This document shows, in pieces, positions 22,598 to 33,008 of a stretch of 64,000 nt of DNA. The first letter of the stretch is position 1, and each line of letters opens with the position of its first letter. The DNA lies in assembly GCA_001600055.1 (NCBI GenBank), contig BCIV01000005.1, forward strand, positions 498,464 to 562,463. Reading direction: 5' to 3'. A model generated the notes under the pieces. The model searched no databases, was not told the origin of the DNA, and saw nothing but the letters and a program-made list of their open reading frames with translations. A program made the translations under genes and the position numbers. Source of the stretch: Filobasidium wieringae (taxonomy: Eukaryota; Basidiomycota; Tremellomycetes; Filobasidiales; Filobasidiaceae).

Positions 22598-23366
22598 TCA
22601 AGCGATGTGCCGGTGATATATAGGCTGCATGTCGTGCACCAAGCCTTTTTGAGCGTGAGACGGAATGCGCTTGACCTTCCTCTCAAGGTCTTCGGCATTC
22701 TGCGGCGACTCCTTTCGAGCGATCGCAAACACCCGGTACCTATATCAGACAATGGTTAGTTACAACTCGGTGCGTACCCGTGACAGTGAACCAGGCATGC
22801 TAAAATATCCAGGATCATATTGAGAGTGAAAGACGATATGCATGATCAATGGTTCACGGAGATACCTTTTACTTACATAAGACTTTCCTTGTCAAAGAAC
22901 TCGATGATATTTACTAAATCTTGCTCGAACATGTTGTAACAAAGGACTACGAGTTTCCAGTTGAGATGGAATACAAAATAAGAGTCCCAAGCAGCTGGTA
23001 GACGATAAAGAACCCTGTTTGGATGATCTTTTTCCCCAATCTGTAATAGTGTATCGTTTGTAGTCCAGCTGAGTAGTTGAGAGCCTTCACCAAGGACTTC
23101 AGGTCTGTCACCTACAAGCTCTATAAGAGATGTTTGTATGATCATGTAGGTAATCTCTCTCTTGACGAGATATTCGACGAGGACCGGGCGCAGCTCAAAG
23201 GAAGATCACGAGGACCGAGGCGAGCATGATCGGCTATCAAGTAATCCATTTTCAAACGAAGAGGTGGCATGAACATCAAGGCTGGGAAGACCGCGGTGAA
23301 ACATATCGATGGCGCCAAGTTGTTCACGTCAATATGAGGTGGCGAGGCATGGTCATTTCTTTCCAT
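22598..23366 (-). CDS. Hypothetical protein, exon structure uncertain
   Basis: Two parts are well supported: a long exon covering LVGDRPEVLGEGSQLLSW, LLYRLPAAWDSYFVFHLNWK-like text and IIEFFDKESL, and a final exon joined through a 135-nt intron that ends YHRHIA. The 5' part (MERNDHASPPH...) lies in another frame. It joins either by an intron from near 23215 to 23117, which fits in phase, or the gene carries a frameshift. I recognise no domain. The Trp- and Phe-rich middle suggests a folded soluble protein. The start at 23366 is tentative. Confidence 0.4.
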
Positions 23367-23499
23367 AATCAATTTCACGACGTCTGTATGGACGATCGTC
23401 AAACGGAAGAATCATCGGTTCTTCGTATCAAACGGGAGATCGATCGACCCATCACAAGAAAGATATGCATGTCATCATCATGATCCACGCCCCCCACGT

Positions 23500-24955
23500 T
23501 CAGGTAAATCTCATAAGAGGGGGTTCAGGCGCGTTACCCAAAATCTCATTGATCTCCTTCAAGACCTCCGGCGTCAACCTGTCCAAGAGTTCCAACGACT
23601 TCAAGTTCTCCGTGACCTGATCCACACTGGTCGCTCCGATAATGGCCGAACTGACGTGTTCATTCTTGATGACCCAAGCGAGTGCCAGTTGACCCTGAGT
23701 GGCTCCTAATTTCTTGGCGACCGGTTCGAGCTTGGCCACTTTGGTGAGGACGTCCCCTTTGATGGAATCCAAGAACCCGTCCGTCTTCTGCGCTCGGGAA
23801 TCTTCGGGGATGCCGTTGTTGTATTTCCCCGTGAGGATGCCTTGTTTTAGGGGAGAAAAGACGGTCAGGCCCGTCCCGAATTTCCGATAAAGAGGGGCAT
23901 ATTCGAGCTCCACTCGATCACGTTTGAGCATAGAGTATTCCGGTTGCTCCATCAACGGTCCGACGAGGTCTTTCGGCGTGACACGCGAGGAAGGGAACGA
24001 TCAGCCACCGATAAAGACCAGACCCCCGACCTGGACTCACTCAATCGTTCAGCCACCCTGTAGGCGTCCTGGATCTCCTCGCTACTCCATTCACTGGTTC
24101 CCCAATACAAAGCTTGTCCCGAGCTGATCAAGTGGTTGAAGGCACGGACGACTTCTTCCATCGGGGTGTGTTTATCCGGTCGATGAGCGTCTGTACGGGT
24201 GAGTCGGGATGATAAGCATCGCACGTTTCATCAGGTTGAAATGGGATCCGTTGAAGAACTCACAGACGAGATCAACAAAGTCCATCTGAAGCCTTTTTAA
24301 CGATTTCCTCATCCCGGCGAGGATATGTTTTCGAGACAACCCGACATCTGCGGATAGAATTTGCTCAGCAACTAGTAACGGTTTCGATGAAAGTTCGATG
24401 CTACTCACCGTTGATACCCTTTGAGCCATCATCCTTCTCACCCCAATACAATTTAGTCGAAACTATCCCAAGAACGATACCATCAACGCCCCTTCCTCGA
24501 CCGAGATGAAAAAAAACGCCCGAGCAAGAACGTACCGACCACATCGTCCCTATCCCACCCAAACTCTTTGATCGCCTTGCCCAACAAAGTCTCGGCCCTA
24601 CCCCCCGCATACCCTTCGGCGGAATCGAAGAAATTGACACCCCCGTCCCAGGCGGCTTTCATCGTTTGGATGGCGATTTGGTCCCCGCTACGATCGTGCG
24701 CGCGTGAGATAAGGGCTGGTGGAAATGGACGGAGAAATGAGGAGAGACTGACGTGTGTCCACCGTGAGTTAGCCATCCTCCGAGGGAGATGACGGATATC
24801 CTCAGACCTAGTAAGAGAAGCGATGCGCGAAAGATCCTAATCAGGTCTCGAACATGGGATGGTATGAGACGCTTGGTCTTACCGCTGTTCCCGAGGAAAC
24901 GGTAGGTCATCTTGGGATGCGCCAGTTTGGCGATCGTCTCTACTGTTTGTGACAT
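23500..24955 (-). CDS. Aldo-keto reductase, voltage-gated potassium channel beta-subunit type
   Basis: Seven exons (24955-24883, 24807-24753, 24687-24536, 24462-24409, 24347-24264, 24190-24041, 23969-23500) encode 345 aa. The full AKR catalytic tetrad is present: Asp64 and Tyr69 (FFDSAEGY), Lys97 (STKLYWG) and His142 (YAHRPD). [22 protein letters not shown] and [16 protein letters not shown] match the Kv-beta/AKR6 branch, including the NADPH-binding tail. It should be a cytosolic NADPH-dependent reductase of aldehydes or ketones; a link to a channel is known in animals but not implied here. Length is normal for the family. The neighbouring oxygenase gene ends 215 bases upstream on the same strand. 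Confidence 0.9.
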
Positions 24956-25169
24956 TTTACTTGAGAGTGTATCGAGTGGATTAGTTGGTTAAATGAATCT
25001 CTCAGGCTGAGGCAGAGTGAGGGTGAACCAGTGACAACAGCGAGTTTATATATAAACAGATACAGATACGAGTACTACGAGATCTCGGACTATCTCTCGC
25101 GCGGTGAAATCCCGGGGATTAATTTAACTACAATATGGAGGTCCCAGCCGACGAATCCCCCGTGGCGCC

Positions 25170-26691
25170 TCAAGCCGCCGCATTCACGGCCTCTCTAGCG
25201 GGGTACCGATCCAACTTTGCCTGTTCCAAGGCTTGGCCCCGCAGATGCATACTGTCCACCGCCACCCCCGTCTTCTCCGCATGAGCTTGCATTCGTCTCA
25301 GTTCAGCCTCGATCTTGGCCGTCTTCCCTGGTTGGGTTCGTGGCGGGAATCGCGCTCGGGGGGCGGTGATGTGCCATCCCGGTAGGGAATCCACGTTGAG
25401 AGAGTTGAGCGTGTGTTGCTCGAGTAGCGACTGTTGGGTTGGAAGACGATGATGATGATTAGTAATTGATCAGTGGAAACCTGGGGCAACACGGTTGACT
25501 CACGTAATTGCCATCCTTGCGATCGTAATTGAACGGTTCCTTCAACGTGAAAGGCGGGTTCGTGATCACTCTAAAGTTACGCTTTCCATTCCGAGATTTA
25601 GAGTGGGGCTATAGTTTGATTGACCATGATCAGATGGCTGGTCAGTAATGAGAACAGATTTGCGTACTTACCATGAACGGATGGGCCAGATAAACGTCCC
25701 CCGCCTTGCCCGTCAACTGTCCCCATGCAAGGACACGCCACCCCTAAAATTAGCCCACACCCTCGATCCAACTCAACCCTGAACCCAATCCGCAACGCAC
25801 CTCAACATAATCCTCAATCCCCTTCAACGCCTCCCCAAACACCTTCCTCCCGTCAAATTCCTTCCCAGGGTGATCGTGCATGTACCGCGTCACCGCCGGT
25901 AAAGCGGCAGGACAGATCAGGGTCGGTCCTCCCCCGTGTTCCACGTCGGTGAACAGGCAGATGACTTTCGTTCGAGTCGTTCGATCGAATCAGATGAGAA
26001 GAGATGAGAAGGGGGTCAGAGGGGGAGGTGTGTGGAAGATGCGTGCTGCAGGGTGCGTGGGGTTGGACTTACCGACTAGAGCTTGGTCGCTTGAATCGAG
26101 GTAATGAGTGAACCAGTCCCTACACCGCAAGCTCTCCGTAAGTCCACCCTGAGCTTAGATATGAAGCCCTCGAGGAGACTCACCCATCGATATGCCTGCT
26201 CGATTTCATATCAGCTCATCATCCCCACCCTATCCGCTCGCGCTCGCGAAGGACTGACCAATTCCCCGAATCCCTCGGATGCTCCGTATGAGTGGCCCAA
26301 TGATCGTCACCGGAATTAACAATCAACGCATCCCCAGAAGTAGTGAACAGTTCCGGATCGAGTCTATCTTCACCCCCCACCAATTCACCTGCCGTGCGTG
26401 CGATCCGCTCGTCTTCAGTGACCCGCCCCCTAGGTCGCCTGTTCGCTACTCACAAGCCGCCTGATACACCCTGGGCATGAATTCCTGATGCTTGATCTCC
26501 CTGTGTCGAGGCAGATGGACCGTCTCCTCGTTCCAAGTGGACTTGTCGTTCTCCTCCCAACCCAGCCGCGCCCAGACGTTGTCCATGAATTGGGAGACGC
26601 TCTCGGGGGGCATACCGTTGGAGATCTTGACGTACCCTTGGGAGAGGAATTGGGCCCGTTGTTCGGGAGTTAGGATGGGTGTTGGGGTCAT
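25170..26691 (-). CDS. Phytanoyl-CoA dioxygenase (PhyH) family oxygenase
   Basis: Eight exons (26691-26454, 26388-26259, 26195-26184, 26119-26073, 25964-25801, 25743-25672, 25608-25504, 25430-25170) encode 342 aa. The 12-nt third exon carries part of the iron site. The joined protein shows NWHIDGDWFTHYL (His124 and Asp126), HGGGPTLI, and LAHPFMPHSKSRNGKR (distal His218 plus downstream Arg for 2-oxoglutarate). This is the HxD...H...R pattern of Fe(II)/2-oxoglutarate oxygenases of the PhyH family, which hydroxylate lipids or small molecules. No targeting signal is evident. Substrate is unknown. The start chosen is the first ATG in frame with the conserved N-terminal helix (TPEQRAQFLSQGYV). Confidence 0.85.
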
Positions 26692-27892
26692 TGTTATCGA
26701 AGAGATCGTTTGTGCTATGGTCTTCCACCTGATGCAGAACACACGTTGAACAGAAACAAGTAGATGAGAGGGGCGCGGTGTTATATCCCCCCACCGACCG
26801 GTTCGTTCGGAGAAAAGCGACGAGTCGGCGTCTCAGCTTATCAATCCATCCCGGACAAACACGACAAAGCGACAAACACTCGAGAGATCGGGCATCGTCA
26901 CTTGACCTCCCCACAGTTCACAATTTATCCGAGATCTCTCCTCCACACCGGGGCAGACGGGGAAATATCGGAGATTCGGTCGTGCAGGTCATCGTTCATC
27001 ATGCCGAGTAGGAACAGTATTTGTACCAACAATAGACCAGACACGTGATGATGGAAGGTGGTCATTGTTAGGGAGCCTGCCGATGAATCATCCGGGGAGC
27101 GGTCTCATTGGTTTTGATGAAACACGCGCGTGTGCTGGGATGAAACACGAGATGTCGGCTGTACTTTTAGGGTTTCGGTCCGGGAATGTCAAGGTGCATC
27201 TAGCTGGAACCAAGTGTGTCAAACTTTCGGCTCGTACAGTTCAAGGCGATTCCTTTGCTCTTCCTCGCTCTGTTCGAGGGTTTCGGGTCGGACGGATGGT
27301 CTGACTCTCACGGTTCGAAGCTTGCGACATCCTACTCATTTTCGACTGAGGATGTCTTACATATCATGACCAATGCACTATGACTGGCCATATCCATCAC
27401 ACCCGCTTCAAGCGGTGGACAGGTGCTCCGTTGTGATCACAAATCTGTCGGACCCGGTAAGGGGGGAAGATGACGCAAGACAGAGCCAAATCCTCGCAGC
27501 GTTGACAAGCTTTGCAAACGGCTTCGTATGAGGGTGGATCTCCTGACTAACATACATCTCCATGACCTTCCTCAACTCCAAGTGCATCCTTTTGAGAGTA
27601 TTCCAAGGCTGGATCTTGCTTTTTTCGCTACTGTTGAATGTACAGTGGAGGACCTCGGACATTATCGCTCTCGTGCAGCTGCCCATTGTGTACAACGTTC
27701 TTACTTGAGCTCGTCAGATTGTTCATTGTATCTGATCGTTTACACCGTAGGCTATATGGAATACGAAAACACATCTCTCGTCCCCCCAAGCCCGTCCTCC
27801 CACCCACGCCCGACCTCACCTCAACCTCGGTCTCACCAAGAAAATCTCATACACGATCCAACCCTCCCCTCCCCCTATCCGAGGCTCAATCC
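26692..27892. other. Intergenic region, 1.2 kb
   Basis: No supportable gene. A minus-strand open frame at 27408-27695 lacks a clean start and reads MSEVLHCTFNSSEKSK and a short helix before splice-like signals; it could be an exon but I cannot link it to others. The PhyH promoter must lie near 26700-27000. Confidence 0.35.
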
Positions 27893-29433
27893 TCAACCCC
27901 GACCCCCCGTCCACCCGCTCAAAGCGGCAAGTACCAAATCCCTCGTATCCTCCGCAGCGCCCCAACAAGCTTGCCACCCCGCCCCTCCATGTCCGTAATT
28001 ATAGATCACCTTCACCTTCGCCTCGCTCGTCTTCCCTGCAGGGGTATCGGTTCGAGTCGAACCGTCGTCGGCCTGATCCGAGACGTCAACCTCCTGATTC
28101 GAGCTCAGATCCGGACCTCGTTCGACCCTCGGTCCAGAGCTGCGTGAAGGTCTGAACCCTACGACCTGCGAAGTGACCAACGAACGCAAAAGTTCGAGTC
28201 TCTCAGGCAGGGGGGCGGTGCCGGGGAGAGGCGTCGTAGGGTGTTGGGAGAGGATGGAGGGGTTCATAGTGAGGACCCTAGTTAGGATGTGTTCCGTCGT
28301 GGAGGGGATGATCTCTTTTGACCTGATGGATGCGATGGATATGAAGGGGGTGGTGATTGGCACGTTGTTAGTATATGAACAGGTGTGGGAAGGTGCGAAG
28401 GGACGGACCAATTCCCAATCTCCCTCGTCCCGCCCAGCACGACCTCCCCGTTCGAACGGGGGATGACATAAGTCCTCAATCCGCCTTCCCCATTCTCCCC
28501 CCTCTCCTCCTCCTCTCCGTCCTTCGTGCGCTCGCCCATCCCAACCGCGACACCCCGCATGGACCCTTGCTGCCAAGTGAACCCAGTCCTTATCCAGGGC
28601 GCATCAATAGTAACGATCTGCCCCGTCGTCGGAAAAACCTCCCCATCCCGCACCCCCTCCAGCCCCCTCGCCCCCAACCCCACGCAGACAACCACGGCCT
28701 GAAACTCGGGCCCGATTGGGAGGGTGGAACAGAGATGGGGAAGGGAAGCTAGGGAAATGACGTTTTGCCTCCAAACCTTCCCCCCTAGCGTCAAGAACCG
28801 GGCGAGGAGTCGGGCGAGGTAGGTTTGGGGTGTCATTGTGAGTGATCGGAAGGAGACGGAGTGGGATGCGAAGGTGGGGGTCTCGGAGGGTGGGTGGATC
28901 TTGAACTGGGTCCGGGTTGAGAGGTGGGGGTGTTAGGAATCGATGGGATGTAGCAGACAGAGAGAGAGAGAGAGAGAGAGTGACCTACTTCGGGGTAAGA
29001 TTCTAGAAACTTCAAATGTCTTTCTTCCCCTTCGTAATACTCGTTCTGGATGAGCGACATCAACCCGCTCTCCCCGCCTTCTTCCTCCAACTCGCTCTGC
29101 ATCCTCTCAAACGCTAGGCGAAAGGGGACCGATCAGCCGACCCACGCCACATCCACGCACAACGAACCAAACTCCCTACTCACTCCGTCCATCCCACCTC
29201 GCCTGCCTCTCATCCCCATCCGCAGCGAAACTCAAATGATGTGCTCCGGCACAAACGCTAGCGTACTCCGGGTCTACCGGGTCGGAGGGGAGGTGGGTTG
29301 CTAGGATATGAACCTGAGGGTGAAGGGGGGATTGGAGGATCTCGATGGCCGAGGTTAGCCCTATGATTCCTGCGCCTAGGACTAGGATGGTAGGGCGTGG
29401 GGGCACGGTGGTGTTGGTGGTGGTGGTGGACAT
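27893..29433 (-). CDS. D-amino-acid oxidase family flavoenzyme
   Basis: Four exons (29433-29184, 29113-28989, 28899-28409, 28322-27893) encode 431 aa. The N-terminus has the FAD-binding [14 protein letters not shown], followed by [34 protein letters not shown] and [11 protein letters not shown]. The C-terminal half has [23 protein letters not shown] (catalytic Arg) and [21 protein letters not shown]. All fit D-amino-acid or D-aspartate oxidase, which deaminates D-amino acids with oxygen to give keto acids, ammonia and peroxide. Family members often end in a PTS1 tripeptide; this one ends GGRG, so peroxisomal import by that route is not evident. A GA-microsatellite lies in the second intron. 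The gene is divergent from a secreted amidase, suggesting shared nitrogen scavenging. Confidence 0.9.
28958..28980. repeat. GA dinucleotide microsatellite
   Basis: An uninterrupted AG/GA run of about 23 bases lies inside the second intron of the D-amino-acid oxidase gene, where length change would not alter the protein. Confidence 0.8.
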
Positions 29434-29618
29434 GTTCCGATGTGTGTATGTGAGGTCGGAGTGAACCTGGTCTGGTTGTCCCAATGATGGTCCAATCTTC
29501 TTGCTTTTAAATGCTCCAGGACCCAATTTTCCGAGCGATCGTACGACGACGTCGAGTCGACCTCATCACCGTGAGCCCGTGGACGACGACGACGAGGATG
29601 TGCGCCGGTGTGGACGAT

Positions 29619-29721
29619 ATCGCCAATTCAGCTGATGGGGAAAACGGGGAATCGCCAATGAACGAGCCGAGCCATCTTATCTCGCGAAATCGCCAATCGA
29701 CCCGTCGACGATATCGCCAAT
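29619..29721 (+). repeat. Four ATCGCCAAT direct repeats
   Basis: Copies at 29619-29627, 29651-29659, 29689-29697 and 29713-29721, all in one direction with spacings of 32, 38 and 24. The first and last share a longer 15-mer (GACGATATCGCCAAT). Confidence 0.85.
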
Positions 29722-29746
29722 CGCCCGATGGGCCTTCTCTCCCTCG

Positions 29747-29771
29747 CCAGTCCAGTCCAGTCCAGTCCAGT
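29747..29771. repeat. CCAGT x5 tandem repeat
   Basis: Five perfect head-to-tail CCAGT units within the divergent promoter. Confidence 0.9.
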
Positions 29772-29938
29772 CGAGGCAGGTGGGGCAGACGGGGCAGAGG
29801 GGAACCTACCAGTGGCTCGCCCATCCATCCCGATCGTGGATCTCCCATCCCGACTCGGACTTTGCGGTCTGAAGATGGCTGAATCGGAGTGATAACGCCC
29901 TGGACTAGCGCAGACGACGTCGCTTGGTGCAAGTCGGT

Positions 29939-29993
29939 AGTGGCACTGGCACTAGAAGCAGCAGCAGGTAGAGCCAGTAGGGCCAGTGCCACT
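29939..29993. repeat. 12-bp perfect inverted repeat
   Basis: AGTGGCACTGGC at 29939-29950 is mirrored by GCCAGTGCCACT at 29982-29993 with a 31-base loop. It could be a paired binding site or a stem in an RNA leader of the amidase transcript. Confidence 0.8.
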
Positions 29994-30116
29994 GGTGAGC
30001 CAGGGAAAACTGGGGTGCTCGACCAGGGGGAAAGGTATATAACTCGCACTCGCTCAGGAGGAAAGGCAGACGTCCAGGTCGAGGATGATGATCTGTCCTA
30101 CATCCACACAACCACA

Positions 30117-32941
30117 ATGACAAGGCTCACCGCCCTCATCGCCCTCTCCTCCCTCTTCTCGTCCTCCGCCCTCGCAGCCAACTTGGCAGGGAACGAGAAC
30201 TACGCATCGACAAAGGTCTTACGGACGAGATCCGGTCCCAAAGTCAGGAGGACGGACGAGATCGTTCCCGCCCACCAATCTTCTATCTCCTTCACTCTGG
30301 GGGACGATGAGACTTACTTGTCCCCTACGGGAAAAGACTATCCATCCTATACCATCCCCTTACCTGGAGGAAGCGTTCCGGCCTGGACTACAGGGGACGG
30401 TCCCGATCTCCTGCTCACCACCGTACTAAACGTGCAAGGGGACCAAGTCTCATGTGATACCCTGGGCGACAAAGTGGTCGATTTTCAAAAGAGGGATGAT
30501 GTTTGGACAGAGGTCAGTCCCGCTCCTCTTCCACGACTCGGTGTATATCTTCAAGCTGAATGAACACTCGCACCGCAGAAATTCATGACCCAGATCATCC
30601 TCCAACCATCATCATCATCTTCATCATCCCCCCTGACCCTCGCTCCGGGGCTCTCGGAATGCCTGACGGGGCATTGGGGGACGACCGACCTCCTCATAAA
30701 CAGTCCGAATGGGAACGAGACCATCAACAGCTCGGAGATTGTCAAAGGTATCACCGTCCTCGCCTTCTCCGGTGAAAAGGTAAGCCCCCCCCCCCCACCC
30801 CCTTTCCCTCAAACCTCGAGCAGTCCCCATCACCCATCACCCATCGCTGACTCATTCCCGCTCTGAACAATCGAAGATCCCAGAAGGACCTTACCTAACC
30901 CACATCCTCCCTTCCCAGCCGACCCTGACCTTGACTCGAGTCTACCGCGTCAAACGAGATTCATCACAAGCGTTCACGAGCCCCGTCATCCCCTCCTTGT
31001 CTTCCTTCACCCCCCTCTCCGCTCAGGTGGAGGGGATGAATGAGCTTTCTATACCCGTTCCTTCTCGGTTATACTTCTCCTCCTCCCCGTCCTCCACCTC
31101 CTCGGCGTCCTCCGCTTCAGGCTCAGACTCGAACACCACACAAGAAGAACTCCCAATGCGAGGCTTAAGGGTAGCCGTCAAGGACATCTACGACCTAAAA
31201 GGTCTCAAGACCGGGTGTGGGAATAGGGCTTATTGGGGTACGTACGATGTTCCCATGGAGACGGCGTTCAGCATTCAACGGATCGTCGATCTGGTCAGTT
31301 TCCGCGCTAGTTTCTTTACTGGTTGAGCTGGATAGGGGGGCTGATCTGTTGGGACGGTGAAAACGCAGGGTGGAATTATCGTAGGAAAGACAAAGACTAG
31401 TCAGTTTGCGAATGGTGAGTCTTCCGCCGGGTGAGGGGGGGTTCAGGTCCGGGACGGACGGTTGATTTGATTACTTTTCGGGTTGGTTGGGATAGGGGAA
31501 AGACCTAGTATGTTTTCTCTTATCTTGTGATTATGAAAGGGAGAGGGCGTTTACGGGACGGTTTTTCTGTGGAAAGCCGTTGATTGGGTTGATCAGGTGA
31601 GTCGACCCCATGCCAACATAGAATCGCAGGATCTGATCCATGCGACACCCAGTTATCCCCCTTCAACCCTCGCGGGGACGGGTACCAAGACCCTTCCACC
31701 TCCTCCGCCGGGTCCGGAGCTGCGATCGGGGCGTACGATTGGGTGGATATCACCATCGGGAGCGATACCGGTGGGTCGGTCCGTGACCCTGCGGCCAACC
31801 AAGGAGCGTACGGGATCAGGCCTTCTCACGGGGCGATCGATTTGAAGGGGGTCATGCCTATGGCTAGTGTGCTCGATACGGCCGGGTTCTTGACTCGGAG
31901 TGCCGAGTTGTTTGGGAAGTTTGGGAGGGCTTGGTATGGCGATCGGTTTGAGGGGTTTGGGGGGTTGCCCAAGGTGAGTCATCCCGTTTGGGCATGGGTT
32001 TGTGGAAAGCGAGAGAGGGAGGGGGGAAGCTGATGGACGACGTGAACAGTCGATCATCGTACCGAACGATCTCTTCCCGCTCGGGTCCGGTAGTAACCCC
32101 GAAGCTCAGGCGGTTTATGATACATTCATCAAAGGACTTACCGCTCATCTCGGCGCTACCGTCGATACTCGTTCGCTCTCCGATATCTGGAATTCCACCA
32201 ACACCCTCTCTCAAGCGGACGGCCAGACCATCCCCGAATACCTGAACATCACTTACCCCGTCTTGATCGGGTACAACCAGTGGACCCAATTCGGACGACC
32301 TTGGTTCCAAGATTACGCGAAAGTGAATGATGGTCGACAACCCTTTCTCGATCCCGCTCCGGCCGTTCGTTGGGCTTATGGCAGGGATCAGGGGAAATCG
32401 GTCTATGACGAACAGGTCAAGAGGAAAGACCTTTTCAGGGATTTCATCTCGGATCACGTTTTGACTGGGAATAACGATAGTTGTAGCGACGCTTTGTTCT
32501 TGTATCCTATCAACGCGGGGACAACGAGCTATAGGGTGAGTTGCGGGATATCTCCTCCTCATCCTTACGGGATTGGAGATCCTGATCCTCCTACTTGTAC
32601 TCGACAGAACGGATACCCTACCCCTGCTCAACCTCCTTTCGGGATCTTCAACGAAGCCTACTCTCCTTTCGCCGAAACCCCCGAGATCTCCATCCCTCTC
32701 GGACAAGTCGCTTACAATTCCACCATCACCAAGCATATCGAGTATCTTCCCGTCAGCGTCGCCATCATGGCCAGAAGGGATTGCGATTACATGCTCTTTG
32801 ATCTGGTCGAATCGCTCGCCGTGAGTCCGGTTCGTCGGGCCGATATAAGTGGCACTTACTGATGACGCTCTACGTCTCTTGTGTCTATAGAAAGCCGGAG
32901 TCATCCCGGCGGAAACCAAAGTTGGAGCGACTGCCTTTTAG
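30117..32941 (+). CDS. Secreted amidase-signature family enzyme with N-terminal extension
   Basis: Ten exons, 30117-30512, 30579-30779, 30877-31293, 31369-31414, 31496-31507, 31577-31596, 31653-31973, 32050-32535, 32608-32820 and 32891-32941, encode 720 aa. A signal peptide covers residues 1-20 (SLFSSSALA). About 300 residues precede the amidase core, as in a known group of secreted fungal amidases. The core has [19 protein letters not shown] (catalytic Lys), [10 protein letters not shown] (cis-Ser) and [17 protein letters not shown] (nucleophile Ser), the Ser-cisSer-Lys triad. Two tiny exons (12 and 20 nt) are needed to restore [24 protein letters not shown], which matches the family well. 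It would hydrolyse an amide outside the cell, releasing ammonia. The 3' end lies only 67 bases from the convergent reductase gene. Confidence 0.87.
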
Positions 32942-33008
32942 ATCGGGCGAGGCCGAGGTATAGATGACGAAACAAGGATCAGGTGCATATAATGTAGAAG
33001 GGTTATCA

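Larger units (their letters stand above)
29434..30116. promoter_or_regulatory. Divergent promoter of D-amino-acid oxidase and amidase
   Basis: 683 bases lie between start codons that point away from each other. The region is rich in ordered sequence: four same-direction ATCGCCAAT copies, five CCAGT units in tandem (29747-29771), and a perfect 12-bp inverted repeat. CCAAT is the core bound by the fungal HAP/CBF complex. A TATATAA-like element (GTATATAAC) near 30035 suits the amidase. Shared control is inferred. Confidence 0.6.

Noticed and set aside
27638..28147. Plus-strand open frames opposite the D-amino-acid oxidase
   Set aside because: They overlie its last exon and show only Pro/Ser-rich shadow sequence.
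31864..32919. Long minus-strand open frame (351 codons) opposite the amidase
   Set aside because: It exactly overlays two good amidase exons and an intron and has no family motif; it is a shadow of biased codon use.
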